This document shows, piece after piece, positions 28,623-38,920 of a stretch of DNA of 64,000 nucleotides; the stretch's first letter is position 1; each line of letters begins with the position of its first letter. Both the position numbers and the translations under genes were made by a program. The DNA is taken from contig NZ_CP045701.2 of assembly GCF_009601685.2 (NCBI RefSeq), positions 1,240,001 through 1,304,000 on the forward strand, written 5' to 3'. The DNA is from Pseudomonas brassicacearum (GTDB taxonomy: Bacteria; Pseudomonadota; Gammaproteobacteria; Pseudomonadales; Pseudomonadaceae). Under the pieces are notes generated by a model, which did not search any database, was not told the DNA's origin, and was given only the letters and a program-made list of their open reading frames with translations.

Positions 28623-29405
28623 ATGAGTGAGCAACCTGCGGCCTGCCGCATCCATGTCGAGGCCCTGGCCCCGGCCTTCCAACCGCAGGCCGAGCACTGG
28701 GCCGAGCGGCTTGGCCTGCCTTTGCAAGTGGACGATGGCGAGTTTGCCTTGCAGGTCGGCGAGCAGGGGTTGCAGTTGCAGCAACTGGGCCCGGACGCGC
28801 CAGGACCGGTGCGGGTGGACTTCGTCGAGGGCGGCGCGGCCCATCGGCGCTTGTACGGCGGTGGCAGCGGCCAGATGATCGCCAAGGCGGTCGGCATTGC
28901 CCAAGGTGTGCGTCCGCGGGTGCTGGATGCCACGGCCGGGTTGGGCAAGGATGCGTTTGTGTTGGCCAGCCTGGGCTGCGAAATGAGCCTGATCGAGCGT
29001 CAACCGCTGATTGGGGCTCTGCTGGAGGATGGCCTGGCTCGCGCGGCGCAGGACTTCGACGTGGCGCCGATCGTGGCGCGCATGCGTTTGCTCAAGGGCA
29101 ACTCCATCGAGGTGATGCGCGGCTGGGAAGGCGAGCCACCCCAGGTGATCTACCTCGACCCGATGTTTCCCCATCGGGAGAAAACCGCCCTGGTGAAGAA
29201 GGAAATGCGCCTGTTCCGCCCCCTGGTGGGCGATGACCCGGACGCCCCGGCGCTGCTCGCCGCCGCCCTGGCCCTGGCGACTCACCGAGTGGTGGTCAAG
29301 CGCCCGCGCAAGGCACCGTGTATCGAAGGGCCGAAGCCGAGCCATGGGCTCGACGGCAAATCCAGTCGCTACGATATCTACCCCAAGAAAGCGCTCAAGC
29401 CCTGA
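28623..29405 (+). CDS. rsmJ: 16S rRNA (guanine1516-N2)-methyltransferase
   Basis: 260 aa from an ATG that gives the usual family N-terminus; an upstream in-frame start would overlap the divergent gene. SAM-binding motif [20 protein letters not shown], then the acceptor-strand motif [20 protein letters not shown]. It methylates G1516 of 16S rRNA in the small subunit (YhiQ/RsmJ family). Confidence 0.92.
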   Translation: MSEQPAACRIHVEALAPAFQPQAEHWAERLGLPLQVDDGEFALQVGEQGLQLQQLGPDAPGPVRVDFVEGGAAHRRLYGGGSGQMIAKAVGIAQGVRPRVLDATAGLGKDAFVLASLGCEMSLIERQPLIGALLEDGLARAAQDFDVAPIVARMRLLKGNSIEVMRGWEGEPPQVIYLDPMFPHREKTALVKKEMRLFRPLVGDDPDAPALLAAALALATHRVVVKRPRKAPCIEGPKPSHGLDGKSSRYDIYPKKALKP

Positions 29406-29441
29406 TCTGTGGGAAAAGGTGTTCTGTCGCAGAAGAATGAT

Positions 29442-29577
29442 CTGTGGGAGCAAAGCTTGCTCGCGACGAACGATGACGCGGTCTTCTGAGAGATCGCGCC
29501 GCCGCCATCGCGAGCAAGCTTTGCTCCCACAGGTCCACCTCAGTCAGCGAAACCTTTGCTCCCACAGGCCCACCCCA
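29442..29577. repeat. REPIN-type pair (type A) with a partly duplicated right arm
   Basis: Main pair at 29442-29532 (TGTGGGAGCAAAGCTTGCTC ... GAGCAAGCTTTGCTCCCACA). The last part of the right arm plus about 20 bp of flank (TTTGCTCCCACAGGTCCACC) is repeated at 29554-29577 with changes. Confidence 0.85.
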
Positions 29578-29599
29578 GTCAGAAAAAACTTTGGCAGGC

Positions 29600-30235
29600 C
29601 TAAGGCCGATAAGCCCGCACGAACAACCCCACCACTTCCTGCACATGGGCCTCGGCCGCTTGAGGTTCCAGTGGCGCGCCGCAGCCGTACAACAGGCGGA
29701 AGTTCGCCGCGCCCTTGATCAGGCAGAAGAAATGCTCGGCGGCGTTGCGCGGTTTGTCGATGCTCAGGGCACCGCTCTGGTTGACCTTGGTCAGCAGGCG
29801 TTCCATGCCTGAGAGCATCCGCTGCGGGCCGGCTTCGAAGAAAATCGACGAGAGCTTCGGATCCTGACTGCCCAGGGCCATGATCACCCGATGCAGGTTC
29901 ACCGATTCCTCGCTGCTGATGAGTTGGTGAAAGCCACGGGCGATGTTCAGCAGCACGTGCTCGATCGCAACGCCCTCCGGCCATTCGAAAAACAGCGGCG
30001 GCACCTGCTCTTCGCATTTGGCGATCACCGCCGCGGAGAACAGCGTCTCCTTGTCGTTGAAGTGGCTGTAGACCGTCAGCTTGGAGACCCCAGCCTCGGT
30101 AGCGACGGCGTCCATGCTGGTACTGGCATAACCCATGCTCACGAACAGGCGCTTCGCCGCGTCGAGAATGGCCTGGCGCTTGGCCAAGTCCTTGGGACGG
30201 CCGGGGCCGGAGGGGATTGGAGGATTGTTCGACAT
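29600..30235 (-). CDS. mexL: TetR-family repressor MexL
   Basis: 211 aa, the size of P. aeruginosa MexL (PA3678). HTH at about residues 20-65 (RQAILDAAKRLFVSMGYAST, then VATEAGVSKLTVYSHFNDKE), with a helical ligand domain behind. In P. aeruginosa MexL represses mexJK and itself from the shared intergenic region. The gene here is divergent from mexJK with the same 94-bp arrangement and an inverted repeat in between. Confidence 0.88.
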   Translation of the reverse strand: MSNNPPIPSGPGRPKDLAKRQAILDAAKRLFVSMGYASTSMDAVATEAGVSKLTVYSHFNDKETLFSAAVIAKCEEQVPPLFFEWPEGVAIEHVLLNIARGFHQLISSEESVNLHRVIMALGSQDPKLSSIFFEAGPQRMLSGMERLLTKVNQSGALSIDKPRNAAEHFFCLIKGAANFRLLYGCGAPLEPQAAEAHVQEVVGLFVRAYRP

Positions 30236-30254
30236 TTCTTCGCTTTAATACTGG

Positions 30255-30290
30255 ACTGGTGAGTTTGCTATTAATAACATACTCGCCAGT
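30255..30290. promoter_or_regulatory. candidate MexL operator
   Basis: Inverted repeat ACTGGTGAGT (30255-30264) and ACTCGCCAGT (30281-30290), nine of ten positions complementary, with an AT-rich 16-bp centre. It sits in the divergent mexL-mexJ promoter region. The AT-rich spacer probably holds the promoter elements. Confidence 0.6.
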
Positions 30291-30329
30291 ATAATTATTC
30301 CAAGCACCATTAGCGAAAGGTCACTCGCC

Positions 30330-31430
30330 ATGTTCCGCTATGCCTTGCCCCTCGCCGTGCCAGTCACCCTGGCTTTTTTATTGTCTGCGTGCGGTCATGA
30401 CGAGCCGGTGCCCGCCGCCGTGCGCCCCGCCATGGTGGTCAAACCACGGCCTTCAGCCCAGGCGATGGACAGTTATCCCGGTGAAGTGCGAGCACGGTTC
30501 GAACCTGACCTGGCCTTTCGCATTGGCGGCAAGGTGAGCCGACGACTGGTCGAAGAGGGCCAGCGGGTCAAGGCCAATCAACCCTTGGCCGAACTCGATC
30601 CCGAAGATGTGCGCCTGCAACTGGAAGCGACCCGTGCCCAGGTCGCCGCCGCCGAGGCCAACCTGAACCTGGTGCGCGCCGAGCGTGACCGCTACAAGAC
30701 CTTGATGGAACGGCAGATGGTCAGCCGCTCCCAATACGACAACGCCGAGAACCTTTACCGCTCCGGCGCCGCGCGACTCAAGCAGATCAAGGCCGAGTTC
30801 GATGTCGCCAACAACCAGGCCAGCTATTCGGTGCTGCGTGCGCCCCAGGATGGCGTGGTTGCCCGGCGATCGGTGGAAGTCGGGCAGGTGGTGTCAGCCG
30901 GGCAGACCGTCTTCACCCTGGCCACCGACGGCGAGCGTGAAGTGCTGATCAGCCTGCCGGAACAAGGTTTTGGCCGGTTCAAGATTGGCCAGCCGGTTTC
31001 GGTCGAACTGTGGAGCCAGCCTGGCCAGCGTTTCAGTGGACGCATTCGCGAACTGTCGCCGGCCGCCGACCCCAAGTCCCGCACCTTTGCCGCCCGTGTG
31101 GCCTTCACCGCCGGCAGCGTGCCGGCCGAACTGGGCCAGAGCGCCCGGGTGTTTATCCAGACCGCCGAAAAGGTGCCGCTGTCGGTGCCCTTGTCGGCCC
31201 TGACGGCTGAAAACGGTGCGACGTACGTCTGGGTGGTCAACGCCAACAACACCCTGAAAAAAGTCCCGGTGCGGGTCGGCGCCTTCGGTGAAAAGACCGT
31301 TCCGGTGCTCGAAGGCCTCAGCCCCGATGACTGGGTGGTGGCGGCCGGCGTGCATGTGCTCCTCGACGGCCAGCAAGTGCGGCCGGTGGATCGCTCCAAC
31401 CGCGTGGTCAACCTGACGGCCAAGGAGTAA
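30330..31430 (+). CDS. mexJ: MexJ, periplasmic adaptor (membrane-fusion) subunit of RND efflux pump
   Basis: 366 aa. Signal peptide with lipobox LLSAC (Cys21). The usual adaptor layout follows: beta-barrel and lipoyl halves (KVSRRLVEEGQRVKANQPLA, then SVLRAPQDGVVARRSVEVGQ) around a coiled-coil hairpin (about residues 90-165), and a C-terminal membrane-proximal domain. It links the inner-membrane transporter to an outer-membrane channel. Six bases upstream of mexK, one operon under MexL. Confidence 0.9.
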   Translation: MFRYALPLAVPVTLAFLLSACGHDEPVPAAVRPAMVVKPRPSAQAMDSYPGEVRARFEPDLAFRIGGKVSRRLVEEGQRVKANQPLAELDPEDVRLQLEATRAQVAAAEANLNLVRAERDRYKTLMERQMVSRSQYDNAENLYRSGAARLKQIKAEFDVANNQASYSVLRAPQDGVVARRSVEVGQVVSAGQTVFTLATDGEREVLISLPEQGFGRFKIGQPVSVELWSQPGQRFSGRIRELSPAADPKSRTFAARVAFTAGSVPAELGQSARVFIQTAEKVPLSVPLSALTAENGATYVWVVNANNTLKKVPVRVGAFGEKTVPVLEGLSPDDWVVAAGVHVLLDGQQVRPVDRSNRVVNLTAKE

Positions 31431-31436
31431 TCCCCG

Positions 31437-34400
31437 ATGGGTTTCAATCTTTCCGAATGGGCGCTGCGCAACCGCCAGATCGTACTGTTCCTGATGCTGT
31501 TGCTGGCCATCGTCGGCGCACTTTCCTACACCAAGCTCGGCCAGAGTGAGGACCCGCCGTTCACCTTCAAGGCCATGGTCATCCGCACCAACTGGCCGGG
31601 CGCCACGGCCGAGGAAGTCTCGCGACAGGTCACTGAACGCATCGAAAAGAAGCTGATGGAAACCGGCGATTACGAAAGAATCGTCTCGTTCTCCCGTCCG
31701 GGCGAGTCCCAGGTGACCTTCGTGGCCCGCGACTCCCTGCATTCGGTGCAGATCCCCGAGCTGTGGTACCAGATCCGCAAGAAGATCAGTGACATCCGCC
31801 ACACTTTGCCGCCGGGTATTCAAGGGCCATTTTTCAACGATGAATTCGGCACCACCTTCGGCAATATTTATGCGCTGACCGGTGACGGCTTCGACTACGC
31901 GGTGCTCAAGGACTACGCCGACCGCATCCAGATCCAGCTGCAACGGGTCAAGGACGTGGGCAAGGTCGAACTGCTCGGTTTACAAGACGAGAAGATCTGG
32001 ATCGAGCTGTCCAACGTGAAGCTGGCGACTCTAGGCTTGCCCTTGGCGGCGGTCCAGCAGGCCCTTGAGGAGCAGAACGCGGTATCGACCGCCGGCTTCT
32101 TCGAAACCGGCAGCGAGCGGGTGCAGCTACGGGTGTCCGGTAATTTCCAGAGCGTGGACGAGATCCGCAACTTCCCGATCCGGGTCGCCGATCGTACGTT
32201 CCGTATCAGTGATGTGGCGGATGTGCGCCGTGGTTTCAACGATCCACCGGCGCCACGCATGCGTTTCATGGGCGAAGACGCCATCGGCCTGGCTGTGGCG
32301 ATGAAGGACGGCGGAGACATCCTGGTACTGGGCAAGGCCCTTGAGATCGAGTTTGCCCGTATCCAGAACACGCTCCCGGCCGGCATGCAATTGCGCAAGG
32401 TGTCGGACCAGCCAGCGGCGGTGAAGACCGGAGTGGGTGAGTTCGTCCAGGTGCTGGTGGAAGCGCTGACGATTGTGTTGCTGGTGAGCTTCTTTTCCTT
32501 GGGGCTGCGCACCGGGATGGTGGTGGCCCTGGCGATCCCGCTGGTGTTGGCGATGACCTTCGCCGCGATGTACTACCTGGGCATCGGCCTGCACAAGATT
32601 TCCCTCGGCGCGCTGGTATTGGCGCTGGGGTTGCTGGTGGACGACGCGATCATCGCGGTGGAGATGATGGCGATCAAGATGGAGCAGGGCTTCGACCGGA
32701 TCAAGGCCGCCAGTTTTGCGTGGACCAGCACGGCGTTCCCGATGCTCACCGGTACGTTGATCACCGCGGCCGGCTTCCTGCCGATCGCCACCGCGCAATC
32801 GGGCACCGGCGAATACACCCGTTCGATTTTCCAGGTCGTGACCCTGGCGTTGCTGGCGTCCTGGGTGGCTGCCGTGGTGTTTGTGCCGTACCTGGGGGAA
32901 AAGCTCCTGCCGGACCTGGCGAAAATTCACGCGGCCAAACATGGCACGGCCGACGGCCAGACCGACCCTTACGGCACGCCGTTTTATCAGCGTGTCCGGC
33001 GGATGGTGGAGTGGTGCGTGCGTCGCCGCAAAACCGTCATCATCCTGACCGTGCTGTTGTTCGTCGGCTCGGTGGTGTTGTTCCGTTTCGTGCCGCAGCA
33101 GTTCTTCCCGGCATCGGGGCGGCTGGAACTGATGGTCGACCTGAAGCTGCAGGAAGGCGCCTCCCTGAGCAACACCGCCGAGCAGGTCAAGCGCCTTGAA
33201 GCGCTGCTCAAGGACCACGCCGGCATCGACAATTACGTGGCCTACGTTGGCACCGGCTCACCGCGGTTCTACTTGCCGCTGGATCAACAATTGCCGGCGT
33301 CCAGCTTCGCCCAGTTCGTGGTGCTGGCCAAGACCATCGAAGACCGCGAGCCTTTGCGCAGTTGGTTGATCGCGACCCTGAACGAACAGTTCCCAACCCT
33401 GCGCTCGCGGGTCACCCGCCTGGAAAACGGCCCGCCGGTCGGCTACCCGGTGCAGTTCCGCGTCACGGGCGAGCACATCGAAGAGGTCCGCGCCCTGGCG
33501 CGCAAAGTGGCGGCGAAAGTTCGCGAAAATCCCTACGTGACCAATGTGCACCTGGACTGGGAAGAGCCGAGCAAGGTGGTGTACCTGAACGTCGACCAGG
33601 ACCGTGCTCGAGCCCTGGGCGTGAGCACCGCCAACCTGGCGAGTTTCCTGCGCAGCTCCCTCACGGGCTCCAGCGTCAGCCAGTATCGGGAAGACAACGA
33701 ACTGATCGAAATCCTGCTGCGCGGCACGGTGCATGAGCGCACCGAGTTGTCGTTGCTGCCGAGCCTGGCGGTGCCGACCGACAATGGCAGGAGCGTTGCC
33801 CTGTCGCAGATCGCAACCCTGGAATACGGCTTCGAAGAGGGCGTGATCTGGCACCGCAACCGCCTGCCGAGCGTGACCGTACGGGCCGATATCTATGGCA
33901 AGGAGCAACCGGCGACCCTGGTGCAGCAGATCTTCCCGACCCTGGAACCCATTCGTGCGCAACTGCCGGACGGTTACCTGCTGGAGGTGGGTGGTACGGT
34001 GGAGGATTCGGCTCGCGGCCAGAAATCGGTGAATGCCGGTGTGCCGTTGTTCATCGTCGTGGTGTTGACGCTGCTGATGCTGCAACTGCGCAGTTTCTCA
34101 CGCACGGTCATGGTGTTTCTCACCGCGCCGCTGGGGTTGATCGGTGTCACCCTGTTCTTGCTGGTGTTCCGCCAGCCGTTTGGTTTCGTCGCCATGCTCG
34201 GTACGATCGCGCTGTCGGGGATGATCATGCGCAACTCGGTGATCCTGGTGGACCAGATCGAACAGGACATCAAGGCGGGGCTGGCCCCGTGGCAGGCGAT
34301 CATCGAAGCGACAGTACGCCGCTTCCGTCCGATTGTGCTCACTGCACTGGCGGCGGTGCTGGCGATGATCCCGCTGTCGCGCAGCCTGTTCTTCGGACCG

Positions 34401-34502
34401 ATGGCCGTGGCGATCATGGGCGGCTTGATCGTGGCGACGGCGTTGACACTGTTGTTCCTGCCTGCGTTGTATGCGGCGTGGTTCAGGGTCAAGAAGACCT
34501 GA
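31437..34502 (+). CDS. mexK: MexK, RND-family inner-membrane efflux transporter
   Basis: 1021 aa, full length. Twelve membrane segments in the RND pattern with two large periplasmic loops. The proton-relay aspartates Asp402 and Asp403 are present in TM4 (LLVDDAIIAVEMMAIK). In P. aeruginosa MexJK exports triclosan and, with OprM, erythromycin and other drugs. No outer-membrane channel gene follows, so the pump must borrow one, as it does there. Confidence 0.92.
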   Translation: MGFNLSEWALRNRQIVLFLMLLLAIVGALSYTKLGQSEDPPFTFKAMVIRTNWPGATAEEVSRQVTERIEKKLMETGDYERIVSFSRPGESQVTFVARDSLHSVQIPELWYQIRKKISDIRHTLPPGIQGPFFNDEFGTTFGNIYALTGDGFDYAVLKDYADRIQIQLQRVKDVGKVELLGLQDEKIWIELSNVKLATLGLPLAAVQQALEEQNAVSTAGFFETGSERVQLRVSGNFQSVDEIRNFPIRVADRTFRISDVADVRRGFNDPPAPRMRFMGEDAIGLAVAMKDGGDILVLGKALEIEFARIQNTLPAGMQLRKVSDQPAAVKTGVGEFVQVLVEALTIVLLVSFFSLGLRTGMVVALAIPLVLAMTFAAMYYLGIGLHKISLGALVLALGLLVDDAIIAVEMMAIKMEQGFDRIKAASFAWTSTAFPMLTGTLITAAGFLPIATAQSGTGEYTRSIFQVVTLALLASWVAAVVFVPYLGEKLLPDLAKIHAAKHGTADGQTDPYGTPFYQRVRRMVEWCVRRRKTVIILTVLLFVGSVVLFRFVPQQFFPASGRLELMVDLKLQEGASLSNTAEQVKRLEALLKDHAGIDNYVAYVGTGSPRFYLPLDQQLPASSFAQFVVLAKTIEDREPLRSWLIATLNEQFPTLRSRVTRLENGPPVGYPVQFRVTGEHIEEVRALARKVAAKVRENPYVTNVHLDWEEPSKVVYLNVDQDRARALGVSTANLASFLRSSLTGSSVSQYREDNELIEILLRGTVHERTELSLLPSLAVPTDNGRSVALSQIATLEYGFEEGVIWHRNRLPSVTVRADIYGKEQPATLVQQIFPTLEPIRAQLPDGYLLEVGGTVEDSARGQKSVNAGVPLFIVVVLTLLMLQLRSFSRTVMVFLTAPLGLIGVTLFLLVFRQPFGFVAMLGTIALSGMIMRNSVILVDQIEQDIKAGLAPWQAIIEATVRRFRPIVLTALAAVLAMIPLSRSLFFGPMAVAIMGGLIVATALTLLFLPALYAAWFRVKKT

Positions 34503-34529
34503 GCCGTTCAGAGACCAGAACAGATCCAA

Positions 34530-34620
34530 TGTGGGAGCGAGCTTGCTCGCGATAGCGGTGTAACAGTCAACGAAGATGTTGAAGCCAATACCGCCATCGC
34601 GAGCAAGCTCGCTCCCACAG
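34530..34620. repeat. REPIN-type pair (type A)
   Basis: TGTGGGAGCGAGCTTGCTCG ... CGAGCAAGCTCGCTCCCACA, between mexK and the convergent DUF4197 gene. Confidence 0.9.
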
Positions 34621-34636
34621 TTGTTTTGGATTGGGG

Positions 34637-35326
34637 CTAGAGAGTGCCGAAAACCTTCTTCGCCAAACTGGTCGCCGCAGCCGCCGGGTTCTGGCGAATG
34701 GTGGCTTCCTGCTTGCCGATCATCTCGAACAACCCATCCAGCGCCTGCTCGGTCACGTAGTTTTCGATGTTGGCGCTCTTGGCGTCCAGCACGCCAAAGG
34801 TCGCGGCCTGGCCGGCGAAAGCGTTGTATTTCTGCGCCAGGCCGACCTTGTCGGTGGCTTGCTTGACGATGGGCAGGAACTTGGCGCGGATCTGCTCGCG
34901 GCTGCTCTTGTTCAGGTATTGCGTGGCCGAGTCGTTGCCGCCGCTCAAGATCCCCTTGGCATCACTCACGCTCATGTTCTTCACGGCGTTGACCAGGATC
35001 GGCTGGGCCTGGACCACCGCGGCTTCGGCGGCCTGGTTCATGCTGGTTTCCAGTTGTTCGACCTGCTCCCCCATGCCGAAGGCTTTCATCTTGCTGGCGA
35101 CTTTGCCGAGCTTGCCTGGCAGTTCGATCTTCACATCCGGGTTGTTGCTGAAGCCGCCGGGTGTGCCCAGTTGCTTGACCGCCACCTGCGCACCTTGGAT
35201 CAAGGCGTCCTTGAGACCGCCCGTGGCATCCTTTTGCGACAGGTCGCCCAAGGACAGGGCCATGGCATTGGCACAGATCAGCAGGCCTGCGCACAGGCCG
35301 GTGAAACGGAGGGTTGAGCGAAGCAT
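34637..35326 (-). CDS. DUF4197 family secreted protein
   Basis: 229 aa from the ATG preceded by AAGGA. N-terminal signal peptide (LRFTGLCAGLLICANAMA). The mature protein is helical with the DUF4197 pattern (GGLKDALIQGAQVAVKQLG near the start, TDKVGLAQKYNAFAG, and a conserved C-terminus LDGLFEMIGKQEATIRQNP). Periplasmic, function unknown. It lies downstream of the YbaY-like lipoprotein in the same direction. Confidence 0.85.
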   Translation of the reverse strand: MLRSTLRFTGLCAGLLICANAMALSLGDLSQKDATGGLKDALIQGAQVAVKQLGTPGGFSNNPDVKIELPGKLGKVASKMKAFGMGEQVEQLETSMNQAAEAAVVQAQPILVNAVKNMSVSDAKGILSGGNDSATQYLNKSSREQIRAKFLPIVKQATDKVGLAQKYNAFAGQAATFGVLDAKSANIENYVTEQALDGLFEMIGKQEATIRQNPAAAATSLAKKVFGTL

Positions 35327-35359
35327 GATGGGGTCCTTGAAGAAAGTTTGAAAAAGCAA

Positions 35360-35764
35360 TCAGCGTGCGGCGTTGACGCGGATCTTCAACGGCTGCGGAT
35401 CCTTGCCATCGAGTTGCACGGCGTGTTGTTCAGTGGTGATGAACATCAACTGGCCGTCCACTTCGATGCGGGCGCTCACGGCATAACGATGGCCGGGCTT
35501 GACCTGGGCCGGATCATAACTGAGGTGGAACGGCAGCGGGACCTGGCCTTTGACCGGGCCGCTCTGTTGATCGAGTACCACGGCAGGGGCGTCGGCCAGG
35601 GAAACGTCTTGCAGGCTCACGCTCAAGGTAGCGTTGGGCGGCAGGGCGATGCGTTGCAGATAGAAGACTTCGCCATCGAGGCTCGCGACGGAGGCGGCGG
35701 GTGGCGTTGATGATTGGCACGCGGCCAGCAGTGAAGTGAATGCAAGCAGAAGAAATTTTTTCAT
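35360..35764 (-). CDS. YbaY/YscW-family lipoprotein
   Basis: 134 aa from MKKFLLLAFTSLLAAC, with GGAAAGG upstream. Lipobox LAAC gives Cys16 as the lipidated residue. The mature domain is a beta-sandwich of the YbaY/YscW type (ALPPNATLSVSLQDVSLADA, then PLPFHLSYDPAQVKPGHRY). E. coli YbaY is an outer-membrane lipoprotein of unclear role. 33 bp separate it from the DUF4197 gene, probably co-transcribed. Confidence 0.82.
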   Translation of the reverse strand: MKKFLLLAFTSLLAACQSSTPPAASVASLDGEVFYLQRIALPPNATLSVSLQDVSLADAPAVVLDQQSGPVKGQVPLPFHLSYDPAQVKPGHRYAVSARIEVDGQLMFITTEQHAVQLDGKDPQPLKIRVNAAR

Positions 35765-35857
35765 GTGGAAGTACCTTTCCTTTGACGCCAGCAACACGCT
35801 GGCGCCAAAGAGAATCTGGAGGATTCGGCACCAAAAATCCAGCCGGAACGTAACGAC

Positions 35858-36232
35858 TCAGACGTTGGGTGCGATCAGATGATCAGTTTCAATGGCCGAC
35901 GATGGCGCGAGGTTCAGATCAATGTCTACATCTTGATCGCCTCCATTCCAAATGAAGGCGTGTTCGTTATCTGCTAGAAGGTCAGTGCCTTCATGGTTGA
36001 TTTGCATCTTCACCGAAAACTCGTCCCCTGCGACAGCCGGGTCGAAATCGGGAACGATGTGGAAGGAAAAGACCAGGGGTGATCCCACCGGAAGTACGTT
36101 GGAGCTGATGCCAGGATAGGAGCCTGGCAGGCCGGTAGTTTTTTCGATGGAAATTGCATAATCACCTGCGCCTGTTTGTGGAACTTGATAATCATCTGGC
36201 AGACGCAGTGTTACGTTGATTGCGTGTTTCAT
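35858..36232 (-). CDS. Small cytoplasmic protein, possibly a divergent YbaY-like domain
   Basis: 124 aa from MKHAINVTLRLPDDYQ, with AAGGA nine bases upstream; the longer TTG reading overlaps that site. It has no signal peptide and is acidic. Its C-terminal half (PLVFSFHIVPDFDPAVAGDE) lines up by eye with the neighbouring lipoprotein (PLPFHLSYDPAQVKPGHR), including the following strand pattern. It looks less GC-rich than its neighbours. I do not recognise a named family; kinship to YbaY is inference. Confidence 0.65.
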   Translation of the reverse strand: MKHAINVTLRLPDDYQVPQTGAGDYAISIEKTTGLPGSYPGISSNVLPVGSPLVFSFHIVPDFDPAVAGDEFSVKMQINHEGTDLLADNEHAFIWNGGDQDVDIDLNLAPSSAIETDHLIAPNV

Positions 36233-36421
36233 GAATGAATTCCTTTTCAATACGTCGACATTGACGTGGGCTCATCCTAGAGGCCTGGCCCAAGTTTCTC
36301 TGTAGGTCTTTTCTTGGTTTGACGCCGCCTTAGCCGCTGCGCAGCGTCAGAGTAAGCTGGTCGATTGTCCCATCAACTCACCGCAAGCGTTCCATGCTTC
36401 TCGGTGAGTGATCGACAACCT

Positions 36422-38920
36422 TCAACTGTCGGGGCTGATGGCGACTTCCGCGGCATCTTCACTGCGATGCAGCGCCACCTGGCGGATCGACAGGCGAATT
36501 TCCGCCGGCAGCACCCGCTTGGCCGCGCCTTCGGCCAGTTCGCCCAGCAGCTCGTGGTAGCTGAGTTTGCCAGCCTCGTCGCGGCGCAGTACGTCGAGGT
36601 CCAGCATGGTCTGGATGAAGTGGCGGAACAGGCTTTTGTCGAAGAACTCCGGCGCATTCAGGCCATGCAGGATCGACAGGCGTTGGGCCATGACGGTGCA
36701 GAGGTCTTCCAGTTCTTCGGCGCTGATGGTGTTCTGGCCGCTGTTGAGCAGCAGCGAAACGGTCATGTAGAAGCGCTGCAAGGTCTGGGCGATGCTTTTT
36801 GACAGCAAGGTCAGCAGCACGAAATGCCGCGAACTCGGCGCCGGACGCAGGTACAGGTCATTTTCGAAACGCAGCAGGCCCTGTTCGACGAATGCTTCGA
36901 GCCACTGGTCGACTACCCCGTCCAACTCTTCCAGCGACCAGCGAATGAACAGCTCCGATTGCAGGTACGGGTACAGCGCATGGGTGTAGCGCAGGATCTG
37001 CTCGCGGCTCATGCGCGAGCTGCTCTGGAAGAAGCTCGCCAGCAACGCCGGCAGGGCGAAGATGTGCAGGACGTTGTTGCGGTAGTAGGTCATCAGTACC
37101 GCGTTCTGCTCATCCAGGTACAGAATCTTGCCCAGGGCATCGCTCTGTTCCGACAGCAGGTCCATGCCTTTCACATGTTCGATCAGCGCTCGACCATCGC
37201 CTTCGGGCAGCGTGGTGTGGGGCGAGTACGGGACTTTGCGCAACAACGCCAGGTACAGGTCGAGCACCCGGGCCATGGCGCGGTCGTCCAGGGCCAGGCG
37301 GCTGGTGGACAGCAGCGCCAGGGCGACGAGGTTGACCGGGTTGATCGCCGCGGCTTCGTTCAGGTGACGGGCCACGCGTTCGCCGAGGCGGTGGGTGGTC
37401 GCGTTGAGCCAGGCCGGTTTGAATTGCGGGCCCAGTTCCTGTTGGCGCCAGCCTGGCTGTTCGCCGTCGAGGAATTCCGCCAGTTTGATCGGTTCGCCGA
37501 AATTCACCGCCACCTGGCCGAAGCGTTGCTTGAGGGCGCCGATGACTTTGAAGATGTCGAAGATCGATTCTTTTTTCTTGCTGGCCCCGCGCAATTCGCC
37601 CAAGTAGGTGCGGCCTTCCAGTACCCGCTCATAACCGATGTAGACCGGCACGAACACGATGGGCATGCGCGACGAGCGCAGGAAGCTGCGCAGGGTGATG
37701 GCGAGCATGCCGGTCTTGGGTTGCAGCATGCGCCCGGTGCGCGAACGTCCGCCTTCGACGAAGTACTCCACCGGAAAACCTTTGGTGAACAGCGTATGCA
37801 GGTATTCGTTGAACACGGCGGTGTAGAGCGGGTTGCCCTTGAAGGTGCGACGCATGAAGAACGCCCCGCCACGGCGCAGCAGCCCGCCGATCACCGGCAT
37901 GTTGAGGTTGATGCCGGCAGCGATGTGCGGTGGCGTCAGGCCGTTGCGAAACAGCAGGTACGACAGCAGCAGGTAGTCGATGTGGCTGCGGTGGCACGGC
38001 ACGTAGATGACTTCGTGGCCCTGGGCGACGTTCTGCACGCCTTCGATATGGTTGACCTTGATGCCGTCGTAGATCTTGTTCCAGAACCAGCTCAGCACCA
38101 CTTCCAGGAAACGGATCGCGGTGTAGGTGTAGTCCGAGGCAATCTCGTTGCCGTAGCGCAGGGCCTGGGCCTTGGCTTTTTCCGGGGAGATTTTTTCCCG
38201 CTCGGCCTCGTCGGCAATCGCCTGTTTGACCAGCGGCTGGTTCAACAGGCCCTTGACCAGGTTGCGTCGGTGGGAGATGTCGGGGCCGATGACCGCTGCT
38301 TTCAAATTGCGGAAGTGCACCCGCAGGATCCGCTGGGCCATGCGCACGGTGCGTTCGTGGCCCTTGTCGTGTTCGATCAGCTCGCGCAGGTGGATCGGCG
38401 CGGAGAATTGCACGCGGGTCTTGCGCCCCAGGATCATGATGCTCAACAGGCGGCGCAGGCGCCCGGTGACGGCCCAACTGTCGGCGAACAACAGCTTCCA
38501 GGGGCTGGATTCGCTGTCGGGCGACTGCCCCCAGAACACGCTGACCGGAATGATCTGGGCGTCTTCGGCGGCATCGTGGGTCAGGGCGTCGACCAGTCGC
38601 GTCAGGGTCGGCGGCGCACCGCGCTTGTCCTGGCGGCCGAGCCAGTCCGGCGCTGGCGTCAGGTAGAAAAACGCCGCCGGCTCCAAAAGGTTGCCCACCG
38701 AGACCGGCAGCACCGGACGAGGCAGGCCGGCCTTGGTGCATTCGGTGTCGAGCACCGCCAGGTCAGTAAGTGAAGGATCTTGCAGGACGTAGAACACCGG
38801 ACGACTGCGGTCGAGGTTGAGGGTGAAGGACGACTGGTTGATCGTCTCGGAGCGAACCCAGAGGTACAACAGTCGGCGCAGGGTGCCAAACACAAGACGG
38901 CGGAACGGGGAGCGGGTCAT
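36422..38920 (-). CDS. plsB: Glycerol-3-phosphate 1-O-acyltransferase
   Basis: 832 aa, the PlsB length. The acyltransferase HX4D motif is HRSHID (His310 to Asp315), followed by the [15 protein letters not shown] block and the substrate-binding block [14 protein letters not shown]. PlsB acylates sn-glycerol-3-phosphate at position 1, the first step of phospholipid synthesis, at the inner membrane. Monocistronic; divergent from the cold-shock gene. Confidence 0.96.
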   Translation of the reverse strand: MTRSPFRRLVFGTLRRLLYLWVRSETINQSSFTLNLDRSRPVFYVLQDPSLTDLAVLDTECTKAGLPRPVLPVSVGNLLEPAAFFYLTPAPDWLGRQDKRGAPPTLTRLVDALTHDAAEDAQIIPVSVFWGQSPDSESSPWKLLFADSWAVTGRLRRLLSIMILGRKTRVQFSAPIHLRELIEHDKGHERTVRMAQRILRVHFRNLKAAVIGPDISHRRNLVKGLLNQPLVKQAIADEAEREKISPEKAKAQALRYGNEIASDYTYTAIRFLEVVLSWFWNKIYDGIKVNHIEGVQNVAQGHEVIYVPCHRSHIDYLLLSYLLFRNGLTPPHIAAGINLNMPVIGGLLRRGGAFFMRRTFKGNPLYTAVFNEYLHTLFTKGFPVEYFVEGGRSRTGRMLQPKTGMLAITLRSFLRSSRMPIVFVPVYIGYERVLEGRTYLGELRGASKKKESIFDIFKVIGALKQRFGQVAVNFGEPIKLAEFLDGEQPGWRQQELGPQFKPAWLNATTHRLGERVARHLNEAAAINPVNLVALALLSTSRLALDDRAMARVLDLYLALLRKVPYSPHTTLPEGDGRALIEHVKGMDLLSEQSDALGKILYLDEQNAVLMTYYRNNVLHIFALPALLASFFQSSSRMSREQILRYTHALYPYLQSELFIRWSLEELDGVVDQWLEAFVEQGLLRFENDLYLRPAPSSRHFVLLTLLSKSIAQTLQRFYMTVSLLLNSGQNTISAEELEDLCTVMAQRLSILHGLNAPEFFDKSLFRHFIQTMLDLDVLRRDEAGKLSYHELLGELAEGAAKRVLPAEIRLSIRQVALHRSEDAAEVAISPDS

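Noticed and set aside
29600..34502. Assignment of the efflux locus to MexAB, MexCD or MexEF type
   Set aside because: Gene order, sizes and divergent TetR regulator fit mexL-mexJK; no outer-membrane channel gene is present.
36824..38773. 649-codon open frame on the plus strand opposite plsB
   Set aside because: Antisense shadow of plsB. High GC third positions leave the opposite frame open; its composition (Gln, His, Arg rich) matches no family.
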